Positions 9,929 to 18,715 of a DNA stretch of 64,000 nucleotides are shown here, piece after piece. Every line of letters begins with the position of its first letter. Position 1 is the first letter of the stretch. Position numbers and translations under genes: made by a program. The notes under the pieces were generated by a model. That model worked only from the letters and a program-made list of their open reading frames with translations, made no database searches and was not told where the DNA came from. The DNA is from Marinomonas agarivorans (GTDB lineage: Bacteria > Pseudomonadota > Gammaproteobacteria > Pseudomonadales > Marinomonadaceae): assembly GCA_002173415.2 (NCBI GenBank), contig NHNK02000003.1:145495-209494 (forward strand), read 5' to 3'.

Positions 9929-11749
9929 TTGACCGATATAAGTTTTGACCCGAAACATTTTGTTAGCCATTTGACCACGCGTCCAGGTGTTTACAGAATG
10001 TATGGTAAAGGAAAACTATTGTATGTAGGAAAAGCCAAAAATCTCAAAAATCGAGTTGCCAGTTACTTTCGCAATCGAGGATTAACAACCAAAACAATGG
10101 CCCTCGTCAGCCGTATTGATGACATTGAAATTACCGTTACAAAAAGTGAAACGGAAGCGCTGCTATTAGAGCAAACTCTCATTAAGCAACATCGACCGCC
10201 CTACAATATTTTATTGCGCGACGATAAATCCTACCCATATATCCTTTTGTCTAATCATCAACATCCAGCGTTGTTGTTTCGTAGAGGCAGTAAAATTGAA
10301 GGCGGAAAATTATTTGGCCCTTTCCCTAGCGCCTCAGAAGTAAGGGAAAGTCTCAATACGATGCAAAAAGTCTTCAAAGTACGCCAATGTGAAGACAGCT
10401 ATTACGCCAACCGATCTAGACCGTGTTTGCAGTATCAAATTAAGCGTTGTTCAGCTCCTTGTGTTGACCTAATTGATGATGACGCCTATCAAGCGGATGT
10501 TAGACATGCGCACATGTTTCTGGAAGGGAAAAATCAAGAACTAAGGGAAGAAATTAGCCAAACAATGAAAGAGGCCGCTCAAGCAATGGAGTTTGAACGT
10601 GCCGCTGAATTAAGAGATCAAATTACTCAGCTACAACATATACAAGAACAGCAATATGTCTATGGACAATCAGGTGAAGCAGATATTCTTGCTGCATTAA
10701 TTCGCCCCGGAGCACACTGTGTGCATGTGATGCTAGTGCGTAATGGTAAAGTTGTTGGCAGCAAGAGCTATTATCCAAAAATGCCACTAGAGGTTGGGGA
10801 AGCTGAGCTACTTACAAATTATATTGCCCAATCTTACATTGGTGGCGCGCAAGAACTACCAAAATCCCTCATACTTAGTCATGACTTACAGGATGATCAA
10901 CTACTAGAAGACGCTATCTTTGCCAGTTTAAAAAAGAAAGTTGAGATTACTGCTAATGTAAGAGGGCAACGAGCCAGATGGCTAGACCTAGCTAAACTGA
11001 ACGCAGAACAAGGTTTGCAATCACGTCTGATGGATAAGCGCCATCATTTTAGTCGTGTTGCGGCATTGCAGAAATTATTGGGTTTAGCGGAACCACCAGA
11101 ACATATGGAATGTTTCGATATTAGTCACTCCAGTGGTGAAGCAACAGTCGCCTCTTGTGTGGTGTTTGGGCCAGAAGGGCCAGATAAAAAGCGCTACCGT
11201 TCTTTTAATATTGAAGGCATTGAGCCTGGCGATGACTATGCAGCGATGAAGCAAGCATTAACCCGACGATATAAACGTGTACAAAGTGGTGAATTACCTT
11301 CTCCAGACATCTTGTTAGTTGATGGCGGGAAAGGGCAGCTCAGCCAAGCGCAAGATGTATTAAATGAACTGGGTGTGGTAAACATCTTCTTACTAGGTGT
11401 TGCTAAAGGCGATACCCGCAAACCTGGATTGGAAACGCTTTACCTCGGCTCGAAAGAAGATGAAGTTGTGCTGCCACCAGACTCAGCCGCATTACACTTG
11501 ATACAACATATAAGGGATGAAGCGCATCGTTTTGCCATAAAAACCCACAGGAAAAAACGTGATAAAAAGCGACAAACTTCTAGTCTAGAAGGAGTTCCTG
11601 GTATTGGCCCAACAAGAAGAAAAAACTTGCTAGTTGCATTTGGAGGGTATCAAGAACTGCTGGCCGCCAGCCAAGAAGAAATTGCAAAAGTAAAAGGAAT
11701 TAGCGCAGCAATGGCACAAGAGATTTACGCATTTTTGCATAAATCATAA
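9929..11749 (+). CDS. uvrC: Excinuclease ABC subunit C
   Basis: Nuclease subunit of the UvrABC nucleotide-excision repair system, which cuts on both sides of a lesion. Domain order is normal over 606 residues: GIY-YIG endonuclease (PGVYRMYGKGKLLYVGKAKNLKNR, about 18-45, listed in two halves), UVR motif (EFERAAELRDQITQLQ, about 211-226), RNase H-like second nuclease (ECFDISHSSGEATVAS onward) and C-terminal helix-hairpin-helix (GVPGIGPTRRKNLL). The start is TTG 9929 with AGAGG upstream, as no ATG is available before the domain begins. Order uvrY-uvrC-pgsA is the conserved gammaproteobacterial arrangement. Confidence 0.96.
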   Translation: MTDISFDPKHFVSHLTTRPGVYRMYGKGKLLYVGKAKNLKNRVASYFRNRGLTTKTMALVSRIDDIEITVTKSETEALLLEQTLIKQHRPPYNILLRDDKSYPYILLSNHQHPALLFRRGSKIEGGKLFGPFPSASEVRESLNTMQKVFKVRQCEDSYYANRSRPCLQYQIKRCSAPCVDLIDDDAYQADVRHAHMFLEGKNQELREEISQTMKEAAQAMEFERAAELRDQITQLQHIQEQQYVYGQSGEADILAALIRPGAHCVHVMLVRNGKVVGSKSYYPKMPLEVGEAELLTNYIAQSYIGGAQELPKSLILSHDLQDDQLLEDAIFASLKKKVEITANVRGQRARWLDLAKLNAEQGLQSRLMDKRHHFSRVAALQKLLGLAEPPEHMECFDISHSSGEATVASCVVFGPEGPDKKRYRSFNIEGIEPGDDYAAMKQALTRRYKRVQSGELPSPDILLVDGGKGQLSQAQDVLNELGVVNIFLLGVAKGDTRKPGLETLYLGSKEDEVVLPPDSAALHLIQHIRDEAHRFAIKTHRKKRDKKRQTSSLEGVPGIGPTRRKNLLVAFGGYQELLAASQEEIAKVKGISAAMAQEIYAFLHKS

Positions 11750-11789
11750 AATAGTAAAAACGCACAATAACAGGATTACCTACATCATT

Positions 11790-12350
11790 ATGAATATACC
11801 AAATATATTAACCTCGATACGGATTGTTATGATTCCTGTTTTGGTTATTTTTTACTATTTGCCATGGGAAGGCCGTTACACTGCTTGTGCCATTGTATTT
11901 GCTCTGGCCAGCATAACCGATTGGCTGGATGGTTACTTAGCTCGAAAGTTAAATCAAACGTCTGAATTTGGTGCTTTTCTTGATCCGGTCGCCGATAAAA
12001 TTATGGTCGCGATTGCCCTAGTATTATTAGTTGAAACCTATGCGAATCCACTTATGACCATTGCCTCAGCGATTATTATTGGACGCGAAATTGTTATCTC
12101 CGCATTGCGTGAATGGATGGCAGAAATGGGGAAAAGAGCCAGTATCGCAGTTTCGTATATTGGTAAGCTTAAAACCGCTATGCAAATGTTAGCAATCTTT
12201 ATTTTATTGGGACATGAACCAGATACAACATGGGCAATCTTAGGCGAAATTGTGCTAATTCTGGCGGCGCTGTTAACGTTATGGTCCATGTTTGTTTATT
12301 TAAAAGCCGCTTGGCCTGTCCTTATGACATCGACTTCGGATGAAAAGTAA
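11790..12350 (+). CDS. pgsA: CDP-diacylglycerol--glycerol-3-phosphate 3-phosphatidyltransferase
   Basis: Inner-membrane enzyme of 186 residues that makes phosphatidylglycerophosphate, the committed step to phosphatidylglycerol and cardiolipin. The CDP-alcohol phosphotransferase motif D-G-x2-A-R-x8-G-x3-D-x3-D is complete (DWLDGYLARKL ... GAFLDPVADK, about residues 47-70). Hydrophobic helices flank it on both sides. It follows uvrC by about 40 bp and precedes the tRNA cluster, as in E. coli. Confidence 0.95.
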   Translation: MNIPNILTSIRIVMIPVLVIFYYLPWEGRYTACAIVFALASITDWLDGYLARKLNQTSEFGAFLDPVADKIMVAIALVLLVETYANPLMTIASAIIIGREIVISALREWMAEMGKRASIAVSYIGKLKTAMQMLAIFILLGHEPDTTWAILGEIVLILAALLTLWSMFVYLKAAWPVLMTSTSDEK

Positions 12351-12399
12351 CCAAAATTAAATAAAACACCAAACTAATGGATTTATTTAGCATTTTTGC

Positions 12400-12427
12400 T
12401 TGACCTAGGGAAAGAAAAACATAGAAT
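12400..12427 (+). promoter_or_regulatory. Sigma-70 promoter of the tRNA Gly-Cys-Leu operon
   Basis: TTGACC (12400-12405) and TAGAAT (12422-12427) with a 16-bp spacer. The inferred transcript would start near 12434, about a dozen bases before the tRNA-Gly 5' end. Confidence 0.65.
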
Positions 12428-12445
12428 ATGCACCATCTTATTGAG

Positions 12446-12520
12446 GCGGGAATAGCTCAGCGGTAGAGCACAACCTTGCCAAGGTTGGGGTCGCGAGTTC
12501 GAACCTCGTTTCCCGCTCCA
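12446..12520 (+). tRNA. tRNA-Gly (GCC)
   Basis: Complete cloverleaf with acceptor stem GCGGGAA pairing with TTCCCGC, discriminator T and encoded CCA. The anticodon loop between ACCTT and AAGGT reads GCC. T-arm GTTCGAAC is present. First gene of the glyW-cysT-leuZ-type cluster after pgsA. Confidence 0.97.
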
Positions 12521-12538
12521 AGATAAGAATGATTATAG

Positions 12539-12612
12539 GGCCGGATGGCAGAGTGGTTATGCAGCGGACTGCAACTCCGTGTACGCCGGTTCGATTCCGA
12601 CTCCGGCCTCCA
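12539..12612 (+). tRNA. tRNA-Cys (GCA)
   Basis: Acceptor stem GGCCGGA pairs with TCCGGCC, discriminator T, encoded CCA. Anticodon GCA sits in CTGCAAC. Lies 18 bp after tRNA-Gly. Confidence 0.97.
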
Positions 12613-12622
12613 TATAGTCAGG

Positions 12623-14227
12623 TCAATGCCCGGGTGGCGAAATTGGTAGACGCACAAGACTTAAAATCTTGCGGTAGAAATACCGTACCGGTTCGATTCC
12701 GGTCCCGGGCACCATTCCTATTTTGTAGTTCAAAATATTATCTAAAGCCTTGAAAGGCAAAGATAAATTCGGTGTTCGATACATACCTTTTCTATCCCAG
12801 ACCAATTGCTCATTAAAGACGAGTTTACACACGTTCCGCTTCATGTCTAGCTCACCCGAATCCCAGATTCCATAGGGGTTTGAGAGGAATTGCATGGCGG
12901 TTCGATACATCTTGTCAAATGAGTGCATAGGCTTGCTTGTTTGCTGTTGTTTTTCGGCAATGATCAGCTTTTGTTGATCTAATTTCTCAATCCGCTTTTC
13001 AAGTGCTTGGATCACTCTTTCGTTACTGGTATCGACGATACGATCTAAAACGACCTCAATGTTTTGATCTATTTCACACATCTCTTGCTCTAATGCCTGT
13101 TTTGCACTTTGTGATGATTCCGCTTTATGTGCCCATAAACGTCTAAACATCTTTTGAGCGGTCTCAAAAACGTCTTGTACAGGTGTAATTGTTTTCAGTA
13201 GCTTTTCAAATTCCCCTTCTAGTACATCTTTGCGGATGGATTTGCCTTTGTATTCACATTTCCTGTTTTGACACAGGTAATAAGCGTGACGTGTGCCATT
13301 TCTGCTTTTTGACCAACAGGCCGTCAATGTATTGCCGCATTCACAGGCGACAGCGCCACGTAATGGAAAGTCCTTATTAAGGTCTTTCCTTGTCGGCACA
13401 CGGGCACGACCAGCAAGCTTATCTTGAATATTGCAGAAGGTTTCATAAGAGATCATGCCTTCATGTTTTCCTTTGCGTATAGAAACGCCCCAAGGCTTAT
13501 ATTCAACCATTCCCGCATAAACAGGGTTTGTCAGGATGTCTCTCGCCTTGCTGTTACCAATGCGGCCATTTTTCATCTTTGGGTACGCTGGCTGGCTTTC
13601 GATAAAGAAGCGCATTTCTTGCGCCGTTTGGAAGCGGCCAGAAGCATAGCCTGTCATTGCCTCTGTAATGATTGAGGCGATAGGTTCATTCTTTACAAGC
13701 AGCTTGCCATGCACTTTGTCTTTCACAAACTTAAAACCAACAGGGGCATTAAAGGCATGGTATCCAGCTTCTAATCTCGCTTTGGTCTTTTGTTGTGTCT
13801 GTCTGGCATTAGATTCACGTTCGTATTCACCCGCAGCCACCGTAATAGATTGCTGGAAACGTCCTTCTGGCGTTTTTTCAAACACAAAATTGGGTGACAT
13901 TGGCTGCGCATTGTATTTGTCCAGTTCGCGGATTAGCCCCCAATAGAAGTACACATCGCGCGAGAAACGCTTAATGTCGTCAAAAATGACCACGTAATTT
14001 CTCGACTGGTTATGTTTCAAATAATCTAAAAGTCGTGTCATGGCGGGACGCTTGCTGAAGTCACCACCGCCTGTTACATCATCATGGAACACCTTATCGA
14101 CATAAAAACCGTTATTCTCAGCGAATTGACGAATTCGGTGCTCCTGACTTTCAAGCCCGTGACCTTCATGCTTTTGCTTAGGGTCGGAGATTCGACAGTA
14201 TAATAGAGCGTGTTGTTGTTCAGTCAT
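12623..14227 (-). CDS. Large serine recombinase, C-terminus provided by antisense tRNA-Leu
   Basis: Site-specific recombinase. The N-terminal resolvase domain has catalytic Ser in YCRISDPKQ (about residue 15) and IFDDIKRFSRD; then a recombinase domain; then a zinc ribbon (CECG ... CQNRKCEYKG, about residues 295-335) and a coiled coil, the order of transposon/ICE large serine recombinases. ATG 14227 follows AAAAGGAG; a GTG two codons earlier is too close to it. Residues 505-507 (MVP) fall in the attachment core, and the last 27 residues are the reverse strand of tRNA-Leu, so the integrated form ends artificially. In a circular element the frame would continue into 33468-33292 and give about 562 residues. 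Likely catalyst of integration/excision of the IME. Confidence 0.88.
   Translation of the reverse strand: MTEQQHALLYCRISDPKQKHEGHGLESQEHRIRQFAENNGFYVDKVFHDDVTGGGDFSKRPAMTRLLDYLKHNQSRNYVVIFDDIKRFSRDVYFYWGLIRELDKYNAQPMSPNFVFEKTPEGRFQQSITVAAGEYERESNARQTQQKTKARLEAGYHAFNAPVGFKFVKDKVHGKLLVKNEPIASIITEAMTGYASGRFQTAQEMRFFIESQPAYPKMKNGRIGNSKARDILTNPVYAGMVEYKPWGVSIRKGKHEGMISYETFCNIQDKLAGRARVPTRKDLNKDFPLRGAVACECGNTLTACWSKSRNGTRHAYYLCQNRKCEYKGKSIRKDVLEGEFEKLLKTITPVQDVFETAQKMFRRLWAHKAESSQSAKQALEQEMCEIDQNIEVVLDRIVDTSNERVIQALEKRIEKLDQQKLIIAEKQQQTSKPMHSFDKMYRTAMQFLSNPYGIWDSGELDMKRNVCKLVFNEQLVWDRKGMYRTPNLSLPFKALDNILNYKIGMVPGTGIEPVRYFYRKILSLVRLPISPPGH
12628..12714 (+). tRNA. tRNA-Leu (TAA), integration target
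   Basis: Class II tRNA of 87 nt with a variable arm. Acceptor stem GCCCGGG pairs with CCCGGGC, discriminator A, encoded CCA; anticodon TAA. It remains intact after insertion: the last bases GGGCACCA belong to the attachment core shared with the IME and prophage ends. The antisense strand is read as the C-terminus of the neighbouring serine recombinase. Confidence 0.97.
12707..12716 (+). repeat. Left attachment core of the IME (attL) at the tRNA-Leu 3' end
   Basis: GGGCACCATT, the end of tRNA-Leu plus two bases. The same ten bases recur at 33460-33469, and sequences diverge on both sides, marking the limits of the inserted element. Confidence 0.75.
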
Positions 14228-14250
14228 GATCACTCCTTTTCTATAATGCT

Positions 14251-14499
14251 TTATTGTATATATAACGAGTCTTCATCCAGCTTGCACGCTTTTCCGAAAA
14301 GCTCAGGCAATATGATATGGGTGGTATCAACGCCCCAGCCAATATCCACCATCGTAGCCATGATGTTCCAGAGTATGGTGAGCAATTCTGTCGCTTCCTC
14401 TTCGGTCAGCTCTAAACCGCTTAAATCATCAAGATACTCTTGAACATTTAGCTCTAACGGGGCAGTTGGGTTCGTGTTATTTTGTTCATGGCTTATCAT
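14251..14499 (-). CDS. Hypothetical acidic protein in the IME
   Basis: Unrecognised protein of 82 residues, acidic, predicted mainly helical (EYLDDLSGLELTEEEATELLTILWNIM). A clear ribosome site (GGAG, 6 bp spacing) precedes ATG 14499. It sits between relaxase and serine recombinase in the same direction, so it may be an accessory of recombination or mobilization; nothing in the sequence proves this. Confidence 0.6.
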   Translation of the reverse strand: MISHEQNNTNPTAPLELNVQEYLDDLSGLELTEEEATELLTILWNIMATMVDIGWGVDTTHIILPELFGKACKLDEDSLYIQ

Positions 14500-14526
14500 A
14501 AGTCACTCCTTTCAATCTCAATGTGT

Positions 14527-15747
14527 TTACGGTTCGTAATTCAATGCCTCTAATGTGTTGGCAAAACTATCATTCAGGGATTGTGTTTCTTTTTTCTGCT
14601 CCTCCCTGAGCGCAATAAGCTCTGTTTGCAGTGCCTTTCGCTGATTTAGTTGTTGAATAACCAATCGTTCCTTTTCTTGTCTATCTCGGTGCTCAGATGC
14701 TTTTGCTTCTTGTTCATTACGCTTATGCTGCTTACGTGATTTCCCTGTTATAAAATCCCACAAGCCCAGCAGCCCTTTACGGATTTTCCCTTGTCGTGCT
14801 TGCTGCTCTAATAAGGCTCTGTCTTCCTGTTGCTGTCTTAAATGCTCCCTTGCCTCTCGGTGCTGTTGTTGCATCGCTGTGCGTTGATCAAATAAAGGCT
14901 TGCGAGCAAATTCATGTTGCAGGTTCAATTCCTTAGAGAATTGCTGATGCAGCTTAATATGATTTTTGGCTATGTGTTGCTTAACCTTCTCAATAGAGAG
15001 TAAGTCAGAGACTTCCCCTAAGCGTTCTTTTAACGCTTTGGTTTTGACGCTAAGAGAGCGTGATAATGAGTACACCTCACCACGCCAATCCAGAGCGACA
15101 TAACCGCGTCTATCGCCTCTTGCTAAAAAGAAACCTCTCTCCCGTATGGCGTTCTCAAAGCTAGCTTTGTTATCCGAGGCTTTCCAGCATTGCTGTAAGG
15201 CATTCTTGATTTCTCTTGGGTCAATCTTAAGGCGCTTCGCTTGCTGCCATTCAGCTAAGGTGAAATTACGCGGATCAGACAGCTCTTTTGAAATAAAGCC
15301 TTTGGGTAAATCCCAGCCATGCTCAATGTAGAGTTCCTTTGCAATGCCGTTTAATTGCTGTTTAAAGTAAGGCAACTTAATGGCTTTCATTTCTTCACCA
15401 TCAATACGTGACCAAACTGCATGGCAATGCCGCCTGCCTTCTTTTTCATGAAAGACAATACAGCGCGGTTGATCTTTGATATTCAGCTCTTCCTCTATGC
15501 GATTGATGGCTTTTTCAAAGTCATCTACGCTGGCACTCTCGTGCGCTGGTGGATTAAGCGAGAGTGAAAACATAAATTTCTTACACTGCGTTCCTTTGGA
15601 GACCGCTTGCATTTCTTTAAAGGCGCTGAGTAAGTCATCACTGATAAAACCTCGTATATCGTGAACAGTGATGTGCTCGTTTTCATCATTCAGTAAGTGC
15701 ATGGCAAGCTGTTTTGCACCACTACGCTGTGAGGCTTTCAAAATCAT
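14527..15747 (-). CDS. Relaxase/mobilization nuclease (MobA/VirD2-like)
   Basis: DNA-nicking protein of 406 residues that should cut oriT and pilot the strand during mobilization. The N-terminal domain starts MILKASQRSGAKQLAMHLL, a start known from a family of IME/plasmid relaxases, and carries the metal-binding HCHAVWSR (about residues 105-112). The C-terminal half is a long charged Gln/Arg/Lys-rich coiled coil. The first 115 or so residues contain no Tyr, the usual nucleophile; several His residues (17, 25, 29) are candidates instead. Its start overlaps the MobC-like gene, indicating coupling. Confidence 0.85.
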   Translation of the reverse strand: MILKASQRSGAKQLAMHLLNDENEHITVHDIRGFISDDLLSAFKEMQAVSKGTQCKKFMFSLSLNPPAHESASVDDFEKAINRIEEELNIKDQPRCIVFHEKEGRRHCHAVWSRIDGEEMKAIKLPYFKQQLNGIAKELYIEHGWDLPKGFISKELSDPRNFTLAEWQQAKRLKIDPREIKNALQQCWKASDNKASFENAIRERGFFLARGDRRGYVALDWRGEVYSLSRSLSVKTKALKERLGEVSDLLSIEKVKQHIAKNHIKLHQQFSKELNLQHEFARKPLFDQRTAMQQQHREAREHLRQQQEDRALLEQQARQGKIRKGLLGLWDFITGKSRKQHKRNEQEAKASEHRDRQEKERLVIQQLNQRKALQTELIALREEQKKETQSLNDSFANTLEALNYEP

Positions 15748-16103
15748 GCTTTTAGCCCCAATTGCTCAATGAGCGTTTTTCGTATCCATAGCACCATTCG
15801 GTAAGCGTCATGAATGTGACGCTCCGTGTCAGGAGACACAATCAAGGTTCCCGTATTGATGCCTTTAGCAATCTGATTCAAATTATTGGGAATGCGTGAC
15901 TTCCCAAGCAGGTAAATCACCTGGCTAAGGTCTTTTTGATTGGCTCGCTTCACCAAAGCTTGATGCTTCACAAGGTTGAGTTTTGAATCACTAAACAGAA
16001 TTTGGCGTATCCATTCAGACTCGGTTACACCCGCATCTCTTGCGCATTCACGAATGAACACACGTTGCGGTAATGTAAACCGTATGGAATAAGGTGAATT
16101 CAT
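15744..16103 (-). CDS. mobC: MobC-like relaxosome accessory protein
   Basis: Protein of 119 residues. The N-terminal IRFTLPQRVFIRECARDAG is ribbon-helix-helix-like, followed by the MobC signature PNNLNQIAKGINTG near residues 72-85. Such proteins bind and melt oriT to help the relaxase. The start at 16103 (MNSPYSIRF) was chosen because GGGAGG lies eight to nine bases upstream; the longer frame would need unsupported codons. It overlaps the relaxase by four bases. Confidence 0.82.
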   Translation of the reverse strand: MNSPYSIRFTLPQRVFIRECARDAGVTESEWIRQILFSDSKLNLVKHQALVKRANQKDLSQVIYLLGKSRIPNNLNQIAKGINTGTLIVSPDTERHIHDAYRMVLWIRKTLIEQLGLKA

Positions 16104-16173
16104 ATCCAGCGCCTCCCATGATGCTAAAAAGAGTGAAATGGCTGTTGAACAAATATGTCCAACAGCCAAGGGA

Positions 16174-16437
16174 CTAATGTAGATACTCACCGCTTTCAGG
16201 CAGGTGCATATTGCTCATCTCGTATAAAGGCACTTCATTGCTACTTTTCTTACGACGAACGATAAAGTTGCCCTCAGCGATCTCGATATAGGCAATGCCT
16301 CGTAGTTCCCCTTCTACATGAGCGCGTCCTACAGGTATTTCTATGTATTTGCCATCAACATGAACAGGCTCATAGACGCTGTACTCTTCGTCACCTTTGC
16401 GTGGTTTCAAATATTCGTAGTCATCAAAAAACATCAT
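16174..16437 (-). CDS. Hypothetical small IME protein
   Basis: Unrecognised 87-residue protein with beta-rich, charged sequence (VHVDGKYIEIPVGRAHVEGEL ... IAEGNFIVRRKKSS, quoted in parts) and a ribosome site AGGAG six bases before ATG 16437. It is the first gene of the leftward mobilization cluster; its role is unknown. Confidence 0.6.
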   Translation of the reverse strand: MMFFDDYEYLKPRKGDEEYSVYEPVHVDGKYIEIPVGRAHVEGELRGIAYIEIAEGNFIVRRKKSSNEVPLYEMSNMHLPESGEYLH

Positions 16438-16566
16438 TAATATCTCCTAAAAGTTGTTGCTTTCTACCCTTTCATTTCAGCGTTAAAAACGTAAATAAAA
16501 CATTAAAAAACAAAGGCTTGACGGGCGGCATCCTTGTCTAAGGATGCACCTTTAATAATTTATTAA
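16438..16566. promoter_or_regulatory. Mobilization-gene leader with inverted repeat; candidate oriT
   Basis: AT-rich gap directly upstream of the mobC/relaxase cluster. It has a perfect 8-bp inverted repeat GCATCCTT-GTCT-AAGGATGC (16528-16547). Position next to the relaxosome genes suits oriT, but the hairpin could equally be the terminator of the gene ending at 16567. No known nic sequence is recognised with certainty. Confidence 0.35.
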
Positions 16567-16839
16567 TCACAACTTTTGATTGCATGCGTGAGTGTGGCTA
16601 ATCGCGTTAAATTCACCGCGCTCCTTACCTTTATTTCTTACCTCATTCAAATCTGCGCGTAGTTTTTCCTGCGCATTTGCCAAAGAACGCTCTCCTGTTT
16701 TTAGTCGTTTAAGCTGGCTTTTATACAGTTCATCATTCACGACTTGTTCCGTCATTCCATCGGGCGTAAGTGACAAATGCGGCTCAGGTTTTGCTAGGTT
16801 TGCACGCAGTGCATCTAGCTCTTCTTTGATCACCGTCAT
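16567..16839 (-). CDS. Hypothetical coiled-coil protein in the transfer cluster
   Basis: About 90 residues, mostly charged helix (KSQLKRLKTGERSLANAQEK). ATG 16839 follows GAGGA with 8 bp spacing; a TTG two codons upstream is the alternative. Lies 11 bp after the vWA gene in the same direction. Function unknown. Confidence 0.55.
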   Translation of the reverse strand: MTVIKEELDALRANLAKPEPHLSLTPDGMTEQVVNDELYKSQLKRLKTGERSLANAQEKLRADLNEVRNKGKERGEFNAISHTHACNQKL

Positions 16840-16850
16840 AAGCAAGTCCT

Positions 16851-17486
16851 CTATAAAGACACAGACGAAAAAGTGGCTCCTGCTTGCTCAAAATATTGGC
16901 TCCATGCCTTACGTAGACGCATCGTTTCTGAATCAAGGCGGCCTACACCAACACCAAACATAAACACGTCACATCCACGGACGTTGACGAACTCATTAGG
17001 TGCTGGCAAAGATTGCTTGCCTGATAGAAGGTGATTGGGGTTAACGTATTCAGACGCTTCAATCCCGTCGGTAATAATCAAGATACTGTGCTTAACCTTG
17101 CTGCAATCGAGCGCGTTGCGATTAAACCAAGCCAACACGTTAGTACTGCCTTGCGGCGCGACTTTCTCAGGAAGAGAAAGAAGATAAGCAGCAACAGCGG
17201 CGGATATTTTCTTGTGATTATGGCGGCTGACTTTTAACGTTTTTTGCTCAAAGTTTTCGGCGTTTTGTAAAGAGCCAAAAGTCTGTAACTTAACTGTGTC
17301 GTATTGCTCTAATTGAGAAATCTTTTGCACAGTAAACATGGCTGAACGTTTATTAAATGCCTTATCCAACAACAAGGGATTAGAAGCGCTCACATCCACA
17401 AGAATATAAAGGTCTTTTGCTATCGCAGGTGCGCTCACGGCACTCATCAAAAGAATAATGGCGATCACGTTTTTTAAAGTTTTCAT
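16851..17486 (-). CDS. Periplasmic von Willebrand factor A-like protein
   Basis: A 211-residue protein with a signal peptide (MKTLKNVIAIILLMSAVSAP, cleavage near AIAKD). The mature part looks like a vWA domain: DVSAS corresponds to the MIDAS DxSxS, then a Thr in QGSTNV and Asp in IITDGIE complete the metal site. Such domains mediate metal-dependent protein contact. Two or three Cys residues in the mature part may form a disulfide. It lies between membrane-protein genes and the coupling-protein gene of the IME, suggesting a role in donor or recipient cell contact, which is inference. Confidence 0.7.
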   Translation of the reverse strand: MKTLKNVIAIILLMSAVSAPAIAKDLYILVDVSASNPLLLDKAFNKRSAMFTVQKISQLEQYDTVKLQTFGSLQNAENFEQKTLKVSRHNHKKISAAVAAYLLSLPEKVAPQGSTNVLAWFNRNALDCSKVKHSILIITDGIEASEYVNPNHLLSGKQSLPAPNEFVNVRGCDVFMFGVGVGRLDSETMRLRKAWSQYFEQAGATFSSVSL

Positions 17487-17500
17487 GATTCAGTCTCCTA

Positions 17501-18421
17501 TTAAACTAAGTGTTTTAAGATGTCTTCACGGTTAATGGATTGAATAGGCTTAATGGCCTTCTCCAAAGCGGATATATCAATCTGGTTTGGTGGCAGTAAA
17601 TCGGCCTCGCGGTGTGTGTACTTGTTGTGATTGATGAGCTTAATGGTTGGATCTAACGCATCTTGAATGCTCAATAAAACTTCATCGGCTAATGCTTCAC
17701 GGATGATTTCATCGTCATACAGAAGTAAATTGTCTATTTGCGCTTGCAGGCTTTCATATTCTGCTTTGGCGGCTTGGTACGCAGAGACATCGCGCTCATC
17801 CAGCTCAACAGCCTGAGAGAGACGAGAATATTCCTCAAAGCGCTTTTCAAACTGAGACAAAGCAAAATGCGCCACAAAGACAGAGACAATCGCCAGTGAA
17901 CCTATGCCAATTGAAAATAGAGAACCTGCAAGCGGTGTTAAAATGCTTGTCATCATCTGGTCTAAAACGCTATCGGATTCTTCTGCAAGCAGAGCATCTA
18001 AAGAAATATCATCATCAAAGGAGGACAGCATTTCTCCTAAGCCACCGTTGTACAAAGTGACCACAATCAGCACTCCAATGCCCACCAAGTAAATTGGAAT
18101 AAGAAGCGCCGTTGCACGATTTACAAACTGAAGTACGGGGTGATCGGCATTTTTCTGGCCGATAAAATGCACAGCCAAGACCAATATCAAACTGGCGAAC
18201 GCCATAATCCAAGGTTTCCAAACCTTGTCTTCGGTGCCAAAAGTCATTTCAAAGGTGGCATAGATAATCTTTGATTCAAACGCGACGACCAATAAAGCAA
18301 GCAGCGCAAAAGCAATGCCAGAGATTTTAATGCCCACCAATCGCTGGGCATCGGCAATGCTAGGTTGCCGCAGCGATTCCAATGTCGCCTGTACAGGCTG
18401 TTTAAAAATAGCTTCATTCAT
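17501..18421 (-). CDS. IME multi-pass membrane protein, unknown function
   Basis: A 306-residue protein with hydrophobic helices near residues 30-50, 70-88, 105-125 and 165-190, then a C-terminal cytoplasmic-looking helical domain (EYSRLSQAVELDERDVSAYQ ... LEKAIKPIQSI). I do not recognise the family. It starts eight bases inside the upstream gene and is followed by the vWA gene, so it belongs to the same operon as the coupling protein. A membrane partner of the DNA-transfer apparatus is a plausible but unproven role. Confidence 0.65.
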   Translation of the reverse strand: MNEAIFKQPVQATLESLRQPSIADAQRLVGIKISGIAFALLALLVVAFESKIIYATFEMTFGTEDKVWKPWIMAFASLILVLAVHFIGQKNADHPVLQFVNRATALLIPIYLVGIGVLIVVTLYNGGLGEMLSSFDDDISLDALLAEESDSVLDQMMTSILTPLAGSLFSIGIGSLAIVSVFVAHFALSQFEKRFEEYSRLSQAVELDERDVSAYQAAKAEYESLQAQIDNLLLYDDEIIREALADEVLLSIQDALDPTIKLINHNKYTHREADLLPPNQIDISALEKAIKPIQSINREDILKHLV

Positions 18422-18713
18422 GACCTTTCCCTCCTAACAATTGCAAGCTGTTTTCATAGGCGTTCATATCAAACGCATGCTCGCTCGAATCTGTTTTAAA
18501 TTTGTAACGTTGATACATCGCACTGGCGGCTACTTCCCCTCGCACCAGACATTGCTGTTGTTGCATTAACAGCGCGTTTATCTGTTTTCTATGCTCACAT
18601 TGGCGTTGAAAAAACAGACTCTTCAACAGCGTTAAATCGGGTATTTGGTGCGCACTGACAGCCTGTTGAATATGAATCAACGCATCCATACTTTTTGGGT
18701 GATGCTGGCTCAT
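18414..18713 (-). CDS. Hypothetical protein downstream of the coupling protein
   Basis: A 99-residue Gln- and His-rich, mainly helical protein, not recognised. Its ribosome site AAAGGAGG is formed by the last codons of the coupling-protein gene, so translation is coupled to it. Role unknown, presumably in transfer. Confidence 0.6.
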   Translation of the reverse strand: MSQHHPKSMDALIHIQQAVSAHQIPDLTLLKSLFFQRQCEHRKQINALLMQQQQCLVRGEVAASAMYQRYKFKTDSSEHAFDMNAYENSLQLLGGKGHE

Positions 18714-18715
18714 AC

